In this document: in pieces, positions 26,146 to 34,543 of the stretch
Layout: each line of letters opens with the position of its first letter
Position numbering within the stretch: the first letter of the stretch is position 1
NCBI RefSeq assembly: GCF_963677575.1
Contig: NZ_OY782038.1
Span: forward strand, 4,033,501-4,097,500
Origin: an uncultured Draconibacterium sp.
Lineage (GTDB): Bacteria; Bacteroidota; Bacteroidia; Bacteroidales; Prolixibacteraceae
DNA: 64,000 nucleotides
Direction of reading: 5' to 3'
Position numbers and translations under genes: made by a program
The notes under the pieces: generated by a model
What the model was told of the DNA's origin: nothing
What the model saw: the letters and a program-made list of their open reading frames with translations, nothing else
Database searches by the model: none

Positions 26146-27033
26146 ATGACCGAAAATATAGATTTGCCTAAAGCTATAAATGCTGCGGGCGTGCCTGCAA
26201 CTTTCGCCAACGAACGCTACGGCAATCACGAACGAAATACTTTTGACATTTGGCTGGCCGATTCAGATCAGCCTACTCCGATTGTAATGTACATTCATGG
26301 TGGTGGTTTTATTGGTGGCGACAAAAGCCGCTATTACGATTCGGAAGATTGGGTACGTTTGCTCAATGCCGGTATTTCAATTGCCAGCATTAATTATCGT
26401 TTTATGAGCGAGCCTCCGTACGGAATTTTGGGAAGCATGAACGACTCAAAACGCTGCTTGCAATACATTCGGGCCAATGCCGAAAAATATAATGTTGATA
26501 AAACCCGTATTGCCTGCAGTGGCGGTTCGGCCGGAGCCGGAACTTCGTTGTGGCTGGCTTTTTCGGATGATATGGCAGAGGCAGAAAGTGATGATCCTGT
26601 TTTAAGAGAATCAACAAATATTGTATGTGCAGCTGCTTTTTCAACCCAGTCGACCTACGATATTTTGCGCTGGCCCGAGATAATCGGAATTCCACCTTAT
26701 CAAAATCCGGAAGACTTGCTGAGTATTGCCCGTGTTTTTGGATTAAAATCGGCTGAGGGAATTGACCTTTTTGCACAAAAAGAGATCCGCTCAGAACTTG
26801 ATTTTCTGGATAAAATGACGAAAGGTGCGATGCCGTTTTTTGTGTTTAATCATTACGACGGGGGCATCCCAACCAACGAAGACGAATTACATCATCATCC
26901 GTTGCATGCCAAGGCACTAAAAGACCGTGCCGAAGAAGTTGGTATAGAGGCAATTGTTTATGCTCCGGCAATCGGAATTTCACATCCTTCGGGTAAAGAT
27001 GTGGTTGAATTTTTTATCGAAAAGCTATTGTAG
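26146..27033 (+). CDS. Alpha/beta hydrolase, HSL-like carboxylesterase
   Basis: A 295-residue esterase/lipase without a signal peptide. The oxyanion-hole motif HGGGFIGGD lies near residue 48, the nucleophile elbow GGSAGAG near 125, an acidic residue near 227 (NHYDGG) and the C-terminal His in GISHPSG near 280. The HGGG motif places it in the hormone-sensitive-lipase-like/BD-FAE group. Substrate is unknown. It starts 40 bp after the M23 gene and ends at a bidirectional terminator. Confidence 0.82.
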   Translation: MTENIDLPKAINAAGVPATFANERYGNHERNTFDIWLADSDQPTPIVMYIHGGGFIGGDKSRYYDSEDWVRLLNAGISIASINYRFMSEPPYGILGSMNDSKRCLQYIRANAEKYNVDKTRIACSGGSAGAGTSLWLAFSDDMAEAESDDPVLRESTNIVCAAAFSTQSTYDILRWPEIIGIPPYQNPEDLLSIARVFGLKSAEGIDLFAQKEIRSELDFLDKMTKGAMPFFVFNHYDGGIPTNEDELHHHPLHAKALKDRAEEVGIEAIVYAPAIGISHPSGKDVVEFFIEKLL

Positions 27034-27036
27034 AAA

Positions 27037-27072
27037 AGGCTGTTCATGTTATTACACAAACAGCCTCATTTT
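27037..27072. terminator. Bidirectional terminator between convergent genes
   Basis: AGGCTGTT (27037-27044) pairs with AACAGCCT (27059-27066) and is followed by a T-rich tract on the plus strand and an A/T tract upstream for the minus strand. It lies between the esterase and the DUF302-like gene. Confidence 0.7.
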
Positions 27073-27960
27073 TTATTCCGTTAGTTTTTCCAACGTCTTT
27101 TTAATATCGCCCGGTGTACTCATAATTTTCATAAATGTACCCATGGTTAGCTCGGGCCAATGCAATGCTATTCTGTATTTCCCCGGAAGTATGCTTGCCG
27201 TATTTCCCTGAAGAATAATCTCGTAAGGCATGGCCGCCACATGATTGTCTCCAATTATTGGTAAAAAATGGGCTTCTCCTTCTTCTGCATTTTTTAATGC
27301 AACACCCCAAACAGCCACGTTCTTGGCAGTATAAACCAGTTCGTATACCTTTTCAGTTTCGCCTGCACCGGCCTCCAGGTTCAGTTGAATGGTTTTTATC
27401 CCTTCGTCAAACGAGTCAAAAGTTTTCAGCTCTTCGGCATCGGTAAAGTAAGGCATCATCATTTTGTAGTGGTATTTTTGCAGCTTCTTTTTATCCAGTG
27501 TTCCGCCAAAAGGTTCTTTTAGTGAGCCAATTTTTTGCATCGCATCAATTGCCTTGTCCGATATTGTGCGCAATTCATTTTCCTTTTCATCAACACCGTC
27601 AACAAAATAGGCGTAAAATAAATACATTGGGTTTATCATGCTGATCTTTAGTGTTTCGCCTTCTTTCTTCAAACCGATTTTTAGTGCTGATGCCAAAGCG
27701 CCACGGTCGCTGAAACCAAGCGCAATTTCTTCTAGTTTGGTGTGAGTATAACAAACAACGGCTAAATTCTCCGATTGTGAAGGGTGATACTCGCCAATTA
27801 TTCTGAAGCCAGATTCAGATAGTGCTGATTTAATTTTTGCAATTCCTTCGGCTACTGATTCCTCCGATTTGCTAATGAGAAAATAGGGCGATTCTTCTTG
27901 TGCATGAGTCACGGATAAAGAAATAAGGTAAATAACGGTTAATAGAAAAATACGTTTCAT
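27073..27960 (-). CDS. Secreted DUF302-like protein
   Basis: A 295-residue protein with a signal peptide (MKRIFLLTVIYLISLSVTHA). Residues about 33-115 (SVAEGIAKIKSALSESGF, then a stretch ending in LKISMINPMYL) resemble the DUF302 fold. The C-terminal half has no family that I recognise. The protein is probably periplasmic and its biochemical role is unknown. It converges on the esterase gene and has its own exact -7 box. Confidence 0.6.
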   Translation of the reverse strand: MKRIFLLTVIYLISLSVTHAQEESPYFLISKSEESVAEGIAKIKSALSESGFRIIGEYHPSQSENLAVVCYTHTKLEEIALGFSDRGALASALKIGLKKEGETLKISMINPMYLFYAYFVDGVDEKENELRTISDKAIDAMQKIGSLKEPFGGTLDKKKLQKYHYKMMMPYFTDAEELKTFDSFDEGIKTIQLNLEAGAGETEKVYELVYTAKNVAVWGVALKNAEEGEAHFLPIIGDNHVAAMPYEIILQGNTASILPGKYRIALHWPELTMGTFMKIMSTPGDIKKTLEKLTE

Positions 27961-27983
27961 TTTATTACTGATTTAGTTTTTGC

Positions 27984-27991
27984 CAAATGTA
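27984..27991 (-). promoter_or_regulatory. Promoter -7 box of the DUF302-like gene
   Basis: TACATTTG on the minus strand, an exact TAnnTTTG match 24 bp upstream of the ATG at 27960. Confidence 0.65.
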
Positions 27992-28121
27992 CCTTTTGCG
28001 TAAGAATGGTTTTTAGGGAGTAATGTGATACTTATCATAGTAGAACGTTAATAAATATGCAAAAATACTGAATAAATATACATATTGACGAGAAAGCTTT
28101 TCTAATGATTCAAAAATTCTT

Positions 28122-28129
28122 CATATTTG
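28122..28129 (+). promoter_or_regulatory. Candidate -7 box of lysC
   Basis: CATATTTG, one mismatch to TAnnTTTG, 27 bp before the lysC ATG. Confidence 0.45.
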
Positions 28130-28156
28130 CACCACTAAATTTTGAAAAAGAAAGAA

Positions 28157-29473
28157 ATGAAAGTCTTAAAATTCGGAGGAACATCGGTTGGCTCGCCTGA
28201 GAACATGAGGGCTGTTATGGATTTGGTAACCGATGGAGAGCAAAAGATAGTTGTGTTATCAGCTATGTCGGGAACCACCAATTCTTTGGTAGAAATTTCA
28301 AATTATCTTAAAAAGAAGAATAAGGATACCGCCCGTATTTTTATTGGTAAGCTTGAACAAAACTATAAACAGGTAGTTGCTGAACTCTTTACCTCCGATG
28401 AAAATAAGAAGAAGGGATTACAGGTTGTTAAGGAAGCATTTGATACAATAAAATCTTTTACATCAGGAACTTTCGATTTGGTTGGCGAGAATACAATTCT
28501 TGCTCAGGGAGAAATTATTTCTACCAATTTAGTAACGCTGTTGATGAATGAGAACGGACACGATACCAAGTTGTTGCCTGCTCTTGATTTTATGAAAATT
28601 GATGAGGATAAAGCAGCAGATTTACCATACATTCGCCAGTACATTAAACCGGTTTTGGAAACCGTTGGCGAAGCTGATTATTATATTACTCAGGGATTTA
28701 TTTGTCGCGATGCGAATAACGACGTAAATAACCTGCAACGCGGTGGAAGTGATTATACAGCTTCGTTGATTGGTGCTGCCATCGATGCTGATGAAATCCA
28801 GATATGGACGGATATTGACGGTTTCCATAATAACGATCCGCGTTTTGTGGGTAACACTACAAAAATCGATCAGCTGTCGTATAACGAAGCGGCTGAGCTG
28901 GCATTTTTCGGAGCAAAAATTCTGCATCCTCAAACTGTGTTACCGGCACGTGTTCATAACATTCCTGTTCGTTTAAAAAACACGATGAATCCGACTGACC
29001 AGGGTACCCTTATTACTGCAGAATCGGATGGACAAGGAATTAAAGCGGTAGCAGCAAAAGACGGGATTACCGCTATAAAGATTCGCTCGGGAAGGATGTT
29101 AAATGCCTATGGTTTCCTTGCAAAAATCTTTAAAATATTTGCAGATTTCCGTACACCTATCGACATGATCTCAACATCGGAAGTAGCAGTTTCATTAACG
29201 ATCGACGATACCCGAAATCTTGAATCGATAAAAGAAGAACTGGACAATTTTGGTACGGTAATTATCGACCAGGATATGACCATCGTTTGTATTGTTGGCG
29301 ATATTATACAGGAAGAGCAAGGTTTTGCACCTAAGGTGTTTAAAGCACTTGATGGTATTCCTATTCGTATGATTTCTTACGGCGGAAGTAAGCACAATAT
29401 TTCAGTTTTGGTGCCAACTGAACGCAAGAAAGAGACATTACAAGCTTTAAGCGATAACTTATTGAATGGCTAG
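28157..29473 (+). CDS. lysC: Aspartate kinase, monofunctional
   Basis: A 438-residue aspartokinase that phosphorylates aspartate, the first step to lysine, threonine and methionine. The N-terminal kinase signature KFGGTSVGSPENM is at residues about 4-16, with GGSDYTASLIGAAIDADE near 197 and WTDIDG just after. Tandem ACT domains (residues about 305-438) imply allosteric feedback. The ATG at 28157 starts directly before the kinase signature; an upstream TTG adds only KKKE. No homoserine dehydrogenase is fused. The next pathway gene, asd, is about 14 kb away at 43703. Confidence 0.93.
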   Translation: MKVLKFGGTSVGSPENMRAVMDLVTDGEQKIVVLSAMSGTTNSLVEISNYLKKKNKDTARIFIGKLEQNYKQVVAELFTSDENKKKGLQVVKEAFDTIKSFTSGTFDLVGENTILAQGEIISTNLVTLLMNENGHDTKLLPALDFMKIDEDKAADLPYIRQYIKPVLETVGEADYYITQGFICRDANNDVNNLQRGGSDYTASLIGAAIDADEIQIWTDIDGFHNNDPRFVGNTTKIDQLSYNEAAELAFFGAKILHPQTVLPARVHNIPVRLKNTMNPTDQGTLITAESDGQGIKAVAAKDGITAIKIRSGRMLNAYGFLAKIFKIFADFRTPIDMISTSEVAVSLTIDDTRNLESIKEELDNFGTVIIDQDMTIVCIVGDIIQEEQGFAPKVFKALDGIPIRMISYGGSKHNISVLVPTERKKETLQALSDNLLNG

Positions 29474-29538
29474 TTGAAGGAAGTAATTCCGGCTAGCGAC
29501 GAATCTCGAATAAGATCTGAAAACAGCTTTAGGGCTGA

Positions 29539-30369
29539 TTAAAACTCAGGAAACTGAAGTTTTAAATTTTGGGGATTGTTCGGGATTTGTTTTTTATGCC
29601 CGGCGTCTTGTGAAAGTTGGTAAACATCGGATGCCTCAAAGCGCGATGCGATGTTTATTTCAAAACGATCGGTAAGCGGGTGCATGGTTTCCAAAGCTTT
29701 TTTGTGGGTGTTATTGTCTTTTGAAATGTGGCTTAGAAACACGCATCTTAAATCGCCGTTGGTGTGTTTATCCAGTAATTCAAAAGTCTGGTCGTTCGAG
29801 AGGTGCCCAACATTGGAGGCCACTCTTTCTTTCAGAAATTGTGGATAGCGACCTCCCCAAAGCATTTTTTCATCGTAGTTCGATTCCAGGAACAGCGCAT
29901 TACATTTTGCGACATGCTCTTTTACATTGTCGCAAGCTTCGCCAATGTCGGTAAAAACACCAATGTTCAGGTTGTTGTAGCTAATCCGGAATGAACAGGG
30001 ATCGGCAGCATCGTGGAATTTTTTCACCGGGTGAACCGTAAATTTATCAACCTCGATCGTTTCATCGCAGGTAAAAAAACACGGGTTATCGGGGCGAAGA
30101 TTTTTATACGAGCCATCGTAGGTTTTTACGGTCATGTAAACCGGAATATGAAGCCGTTTTCCCATAACGCGTGCACCGCGCATGTGGTCGCTGTGTTCGT
30201 GGGTAATAAAAAGTGCCCGTAACTTGCCCGAATCCAAACCTCGCTCATCCATACGTTTCAGAATCTGCTTGGTAGAAATTCCGGCGTCGATCAAAATCGC
30301 CGAATTTTCGTTGCCAATGTAATAGCAGTTTCCGTTACTTCCTGATGCGATGGCGCAAATTTCGAGCAT
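29539..30369 (-). CDS. MBL-fold metal-dependent hydrolase, YycJ/WalJ-like
   Basis: A 276-residue metallo-beta-lactamase-fold protein. The zinc-binding motif THEHSDH is near residue 55, with further ligands in the VKKFHDAAD segment near 115 and a conserved Asp in FTDIGEAC. The start ICAIASGSNGNCYYI is the typical N-terminus of the YycJ/WalJ group, which are predicted 5'-exonuclease-like enzymes linked to DNA repair or cell-wall coordination. Exact substrate is unknown. No walRK genes are adjacent. Confidence 0.85.
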   Translation of the reverse strand: MLEICAIASGSNGNCYYIGNENSAILIDAGISTKQILKRMDERGLDSGKLRALFITHEHSDHMRGARVMGKRLHIPVYMTVKTYDGSYKNLRPDNPCFFTCDETIEVDKFTVHPVKKFHDAADPCSFRISYNNLNIGVFTDIGEACDNVKEHVAKCNALFLESNYDEKMLWGGRYPQFLKERVASNVGHLSNDQTFELLDKHTNGDLRCVFLSHISKDNNTHKKALETMHPLTDRFEINIASRFEASDVYQLSQDAGHKKQIPNNPQNLKLQFPEF

Positions 30370-30426
30370 ATTGTTTTGGTAATTGTCATCGCCCGATTTA
30401 ATGCAGGCGATGACTTATGGTGTTTT

Positions 30427-30975
30427 TTATTTTACAAGTTTTGAAATGGCACGGAACGAAGGATCGCCGGCTGAACCGGTTAATTCAAACAGGATCGATT
30501 CGTACGAGCTCATCATAATTCCTTCGAAACGGAAACGCTCTTTTGCCAATTCAACATTAGCTGCTGTGCGCGACGAAACACAATCCATAACAACGATTGG
30601 GTTTAACCCGGCGGCTTTTAAATCAACGACAGTTTGCAGTACACAAACATGCGATTCGATACCACAAATAATAATGTTTTTGGCTTTCAGTGCTTTTAGT
30701 TTTTCGGCTATTTCAGGAACATCAAAACAGCTAAAGTCTTTCTTTTCAAAGTAGCTGAATTCATCAAAAGCAGCTTGTATTTCGGGCACTGTTTCGCCCA
30801 GACCTTTTGTGTATTGCTGTGATACCAACATCGGAACTTCCAGTTCTTTTAAGCCTTGTGTTAATGTCTCGCAGTTTTTTAATAGTGTTTCTTTATTATT
30901 CATGGCAGCAATCAAGCGCTCCTGAATGTCGATAACCAATCCAACAGTATTTTCCCTCTTAATTCTCATTTTCAA
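30427..30975 (-). CDS. Isochorismatase-like cysteine hydrolase
   Basis: A 182-residue cytosolic hydrolase of the isochorismatase/nicotinamidase superfamily. The catalytic triad is visible as Asp in VIDIQERL (residue about 16), Lys in FEKKDFSCF (near 79) and Cys in GIESHVCVLQT (near 110). The short form resembles the YcaC/ISOC1 group, whose substrate is unclear. It may start at Met1 or Met3. The genes on either side (MBL hydrolase, SIS isomerase) point in the same direction but do not suggest one pathway. Confidence 0.85.
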   Translation of the reverse strand: MKMRIKRENTVGLVIDIQERLIAAMNNKETLLKNCETLTQGLKELEVPMLVSQQYTKGLGETVPEIQAAFDEFSYFEKKDFSCFDVPEIAEKLKALKAKNIIICGIESHVCVLQTVVDLKAAGLNPIVVMDCVSSRTAANVELAKERFRFEGIMMSSYESILFELTGSAGDPSFRAISKLVK

Positions 30976-31005
30976 TTTCGGGCTATAAATCTTTTTAATC
31001 TTCTA

Positions 31006-31632
31006 TCAATCTAACTCAATCCTTCTATCACTTTCGGCCTGTAAACGCGATTTGCTTCCCAAATATCCACCGTGGTGACGTTTGGCATAATCGTCGTTGG
31101 TAAAACCAATTTTGTTCATCATCGATACCACAAGAGCATCGCCAATAACGGTCATAACCGTGGTAGATGTTGTTGGTGAAAGTCCGAGAGGACAAACTTC
31201 CTGTGGATTTCCGGTGTAAATAAAAGCATCGGCAGTTTTAGCCAGCACGCCTTCGGGGTTACTCGAAATTACGATCAGCGGAAGCCCGGCATATAAATTT
31301 TCTGCCAGCTCGATGAGCTCAATGATTTCACGGGTTTTTCCTGAGTTTGAAATTACTAGCAAAACATCGTTTTGTTGCAGCACTCCCAGATCGCCGTGTT
31401 GTGATTCACTGGGGTGTAGAAAAACCGCCGGTGTTCCGGTAGAGCTAAATGTGGTTGCAATATTGGCTGCAATTTGCCCGGCTTTTCCCATTCCGCTGGT
31501 AACCAGTTTTCCATGATTTTGATGTACCTGGCGGTGTATCAATTCGATAGCATGAAGCATTCCGTCCTCAACCGGAATAGCCTGAATTGCTTTTGCTTCG
31601 TGTTCAATAACTTGTCTGATCGCTTCCTTCAT
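31006..31632 (-). CDS. SIS-domain sugar isomerase, KpsF/GutQ-like without CBS
   Basis: A 208-residue protein made of one SIS domain. TSGMGKAGQIAANIATTFSS (residues about 45-65), HPSESQHGDLG (near 73) and ISNSGKTREI (near 94) match the KdsD/KpsF/GutQ arabinose-5-phosphate isomerases, which feed KDO synthesis. Those proteins normally carry two C-terminal CBS domains (about 320 residues); these are absent here, so it could be a single-domain isomerase or a phosphosugar-binding protein. An exact -7 box lies 21 bp upstream of the start. Confidence 0.82.
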   Translation of the reverse strand: MKEAIRQVIEHEAKAIQAIPVEDGMLHAIELIHRQVHQNHGKLVTSGMGKAGQIAANIATTFSSTGTPAVFLHPSESQHGDLGVLQQNDVLLVISNSGKTREIIELIELAENLYAGLPLIVISSNPEGVLAKTADAFIYTGNPQEVCPLGLSPTTSTTVMTVIGDALVVSMMNKIGFTNDDYAKRHHGGYLGSKSRLQAESDRRIELD

Positions 31633-31652
31633 TGTAATCTGTTTAAGTGCTG

Positions 31653-31660
31653 CAAATCTA
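31653..31660 (-). promoter_or_regulatory. Promoter -7 box of the SIS isomerase gene
   Basis: TAGATTTG on the minus strand, an exact TAnnTTTG match 21 bp upstream of the ATG. Confidence 0.65.
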
Positions 31661-32008
31661 CTGAAAAAAAAGAAGTGCCTCGGTACAGCAATCCTGTTTT
31701 AGTAGAATTTTACAATCAAGTGATTTTAGTTACAGAAAAAATGTGTTGTAGGTCATAAAAAATACAAAACAAAATGCGGTGTTTAGCGGTTAAATATTCA
31801 TTACATTTAACATTAAATTTTTAAAAAACTGAGAATTAAGATAATAACTAACTAATGTTCATTCAGTAATATCCGAAGATTGGAGTTATACAATCGGTTT
31901 CAAGAAGAATTTGAGTAGGATAAAACGAGCATGTTAGTCAATTTGTAGAAATGATGATTAAGGTGCGCGTTACGTGTGTTACCACTAAAAATTAATAATT
32001 ATAATCAC
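31661..32008. other. Non-coding divergent region upstream of sucC
   Basis: About 350 bp of AT-rich DNA between the divergent SIS isomerase and sucC genes. No convincing ORF, hairpin or exact -7 box for sucC was recognised; the sucCD promoter is presumably here. Confidence 0.5.
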
Positions 32009-33142
32009 ATGAAGATTCACGAATATCAAGCCCGAAATTTATTCAGGAAGTACGGGATTCCTGTACCGGAAGGTGTTGTTTGCCATACGGTTGATGAAGT
32101 AAAACAAAATGTGTCGGACAAAGACAAATTGCGTGTTGTAAAAGCGCAGGTGCATGTTGGTGGACGCGGAAAAGCCGGCGGTGTAAAATTGGCACATACA
32201 AAAGCCGAAGCCGTTGAAAAAGCCGAAGAAATACTTGGCATGGACATTAAAGGTATATGCGTTGAAAAAGTATTGGTTGCCGATGCTGTCGACATTGAAA
32301 AGGAGTTTTATGTTGGTCTGATCAACGACCGAAACACCAAGTCGGTAACGCTGATGGCCAGCGCCGAAGGTGGCGTTGAAATTGAAGAAGTAGCAAAAGT
32401 TTCGCCGGAGAAAATTATTAAAATGGCTATCGATTCGTCGATGGGATTGATGCCCTGGCAGGCGCGTAAAATTGCCATTCAGTTATTTGGCGATCCAAAA
32501 GAAATCAGGCAGTGTGCTAACATTTTGGTAAAACTTTATCAGCTTTATGTTGATACCGACTCATCGCTAGCTGAAATAAATCCTTTGGTTCTTACCCCGG
32601 ATAAACAAGTTTTGGCAATCGACGGTAAAATGAATTTTGATGACAATGCTTTGTATCGTCAGAAAGAAATATTGAACATGCGCGAGGCCGATAAAGATGA
32701 GTTGAAAGAAATTGAAGCCAATGCAAAAGGTCTTTCGTACATCAAACTTGATGGAAATATCGGATGTATGGTAAATGGTGCCGGGTTGGCAATGGCTACC
32801 ATGGATATGATTAAATTATATGGTGGCGAACCCGCGAACTTCCTTGATATCGGTGGTTCATCGAATCCGCAAAAAGTGGTAGATGCCATGAATATTTTGC
32901 TGGGCGATCAGAATGTAAAATCGGTAATGATCAACATTTTTGGTGGTATTACCCGTTGCGACGATGTAGCTCGTGGTTTGGTAACAGCACTCGATCAGAT
33001 AAAAACTGATGTGCCTATTGTAATTCGTTTGTCGGGAACCAACGCCAAAGAAGGTTTGGAGATTATTCAGCAAACCGGATTGCCGGTTGTTGAAACCATG
33101 CGCGAAGCGGCTCAGACAGCAATTGAGTTAAGTAAAAAGTAA
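32009..33142 (+). CDS. sucC: Succinate-CoA ligase (ADP-forming) beta subunit
   Basis: A 377-residue ATP-grasp subunit of succinyl-CoA synthetase, making succinate and nucleotide triphosphate from succinyl-CoA in the citric acid cycle. KIHEYQARNLFRKYGIPVP is the family start; VHVGGRGKAGGVKLA (near 45) belongs to the ATP-grasp domain, and GGEPANFLDIGG and NIFGGITRCDDVA are in the C-terminal half. The ATG at 32009 is chosen over a TTG-initiated 11-residue extension with no family support. sucD follows after 23 bp. Confidence 0.95.
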   Translation: MKIHEYQARNLFRKYGIPVPEGVVCHTVDEVKQNVSDKDKLRVVKAQVHVGGRGKAGGVKLAHTKAEAVEKAEEILGMDIKGICVEKVLVADAVDIEKEFYVGLINDRNTKSVTLMASAEGGVEIEEVAKVSPEKIIKMAIDSSMGLMPWQARKIAIQLFGDPKEIRQCANILVKLYQLYVDTDSSLAEINPLVLTPDKQVLAIDGKMNFDDNALYRQKEILNMREADKDELKEIEANAKGLSYIKLDGNIGCMVNGAGLAMATMDMIKLYGGEPANFLDIGGSSNPQKVVDAMNILLGDQNVKSVMINIFGGITRCDDVARGLVTALDQIKTDVPIVIRLSGTNAKEGLEIIQQTGLPVVETMREAAQTAIELSKK

Positions 33143-33165
33143 TTCAGACAGAAAAAAATTGAAAA

Positions 33166-34038
33166 ATGAGCATATTAATAAATAAAGATACAAAAGTAAT
33201 AGTACAGGGAATTACCGGTCGCGACGGAGCATTTCATACCTCAAAGATGAAAGCTTACGGAACCAATGTTGTTGGTGGAACTTCGCCCGGTAAAGCCGGA
33301 CAAGAAGTTGAAGGCGTACCGGTTTTTAACAGTGTTGAAGATGCTGTTAAAGCAACAGGTGCCAATGCATCGGTAATATTTGTGCCGGCGGCTTTTGCTG
33401 CCGATGCCATTATGGAAGCCAGCTACGCAGGAATTGAATTGGTGGTTTGTATTACCGAACATGTTCCGGTTCAGGACATGATTAAAGTAACTCCGGTTTT
33501 AAAGAAACACGGAACAAAACTGATCGGTGCCAACTGTCCGGGATTAATAACTCCTGACGAGTGTTTAATTGGTATTTTGCCGGCAATGATCTTTAAAAAA
33601 GGAAATGTTGGGTTGATCTCGCGTTCGGGAACATTAACTTACGAAGTTGTAAATATGTTGACCGAAAGTGGACTGGGGCAAACTACTTGTGTTGGAATTG
33701 GCGGAGATGCCGTTTCTGGTTTGTATTTCATCGATTTGCTGGAGATGTACGAAAACGATCCCGCAACAGAGGCTGTTGTTTTAATTGGTGAAATTGGCGG
33801 TGATGCAGAAGAGCAGGCTGCCCGTTTTATCAAGGAGAAAATGACCAAGCCGGTGGTTGCATTTATTGCCGGACAATCAGCACCTCCGGGAAAACGTATG
33901 GGACACGCCGGTGCTATTATTTCAAGTGGATCGGGAACTGCAGAAGAAAAGATTAAAGCTTTTAAAGCTGCTGATGTTCCGGTAGCAAAAGAGCCACGTG
34001 AGATTCCCGGATTAGTAAAAGAAAAGTTAGGATTGTAA
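33166..34038 (+). CDS. sucD: Succinate-CoA ligase (ADP-forming) alpha subunit
   Basis: A 290-residue CoA-binding and phospho-enzyme subunit. The N-terminal GITGRDGAFHT (near 15) and GGTSPGKAG (near 37) are in the CoA-binding Rossmann region; the phosphorylated His lies in MGHAGAIISSGSGTA near 246. It forms the ligase with SucC and the two genes are co-transcribed. A strong hairpin terminator follows the gene. Confidence 0.95.
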   Translation: MSILINKDTKVIVQGITGRDGAFHTSKMKAYGTNVVGGTSPGKAGQEVEGVPVFNSVEDAVKATGANASVIFVPAAFAADAIMEASYAGIELVVCITEHVPVQDMIKVTPVLKKHGTKLIGANCPGLITPDECLIGILPAMIFKKGNVGLISRSGTLTYEVVNMLTESGLGQTTCVGIGGDAVSGLYFIDLLEMYENDPATEAVVLIGEIGGDAEEQAARFIKEKMTKPVVAFIAGQSAPPGKRMGHAGAIISSGSGTAEEKIKAFKAADVPVAKEPREIPGLVKEKLGL

Positions 34039-34060
34039 AATCCGGTTTGAAAAATAGAAA

Positions 34061-34093
34061 AGAGGCTGTCCAAAATTGGACGGCCTCTTTTTT
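34061..34093 (+). terminator. Terminator of sucCD
   Basis: AGAGGCTGTCCAA (34061-34073) pairs with TTGGACGGCCTCT (34076-34088), one G-T pair, followed by T5. It is a strong intrinsic terminator 22 bp after the sucD stop. Confidence 0.85.
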
Positions 34094-34151
34094 GTGGTGT
34101 AATGCGCTAAGCGGTACTAACTGCTAAGCACGTAATTACCGGCTTTGTTTT

Positions 34152-34490
34152 TTATAAAATTTCGTCAATATTTTCAGGAGGATTACCCAAAACAGCTTTG
34201 TCGCCATTTACTACGATAGGACGGTGTAAAAGTTTCGGATTTTCAACCAGTACTTTTATCCATTCTTCGTCGCTCAATACTTTTCCTTTGTATTGTTCTT
34301 TGTAGTCTTTTTCGTGCTGACGAACAAAATCAAAAGGCTTTTTCCCGGTTTTAGCAATAAGTTCTGAAAGTTCTTTTTCGCTTAAACCGTCAGTCAGGTA
34401 TGTTACAATTTCAAAATTACAACCTTTGTCTTCGAGGTACTGCAGCCCTTTTCTGCTTTTCGAGCAGCGTGGATTGTGATATATCTTCAT
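34152..34490 (-). CDS. ArsC-family arsenate reductase-like protein
   Basis: A 112-residue thioredoxin-fold ArsC/Spx-family protein. The active-site Cys is in NPRCSKSRKGL (residue about 9) and the ArsC-type LLHRPIVV is near residue 88, which includes the conserved Arg. Glutaredoxin-coupled arsenate reduction is the family role, but there is no arsenic-resistance operon nearby, and this subfamily (YffB-like) often has unknown function. It is transcribed toward the sucCD terminator. Confidence 0.85.
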   Translation of the reverse strand: MKIYHNPRCSKSRKGLQYLEDKGCNFEIVTYLTDGLSEKELSELIAKTGKKPFDFVRQHEKDYKEQYKGKVLSDEEWIKVLVENPKLLHRPIVVNGDKAVLGNPPENIDEIL

Positions 34491-34543
34491 TTTAATTCTT
34501 TTTACTTGAAAGACACAAAAAACAGGAAATGGTTCAACGACTC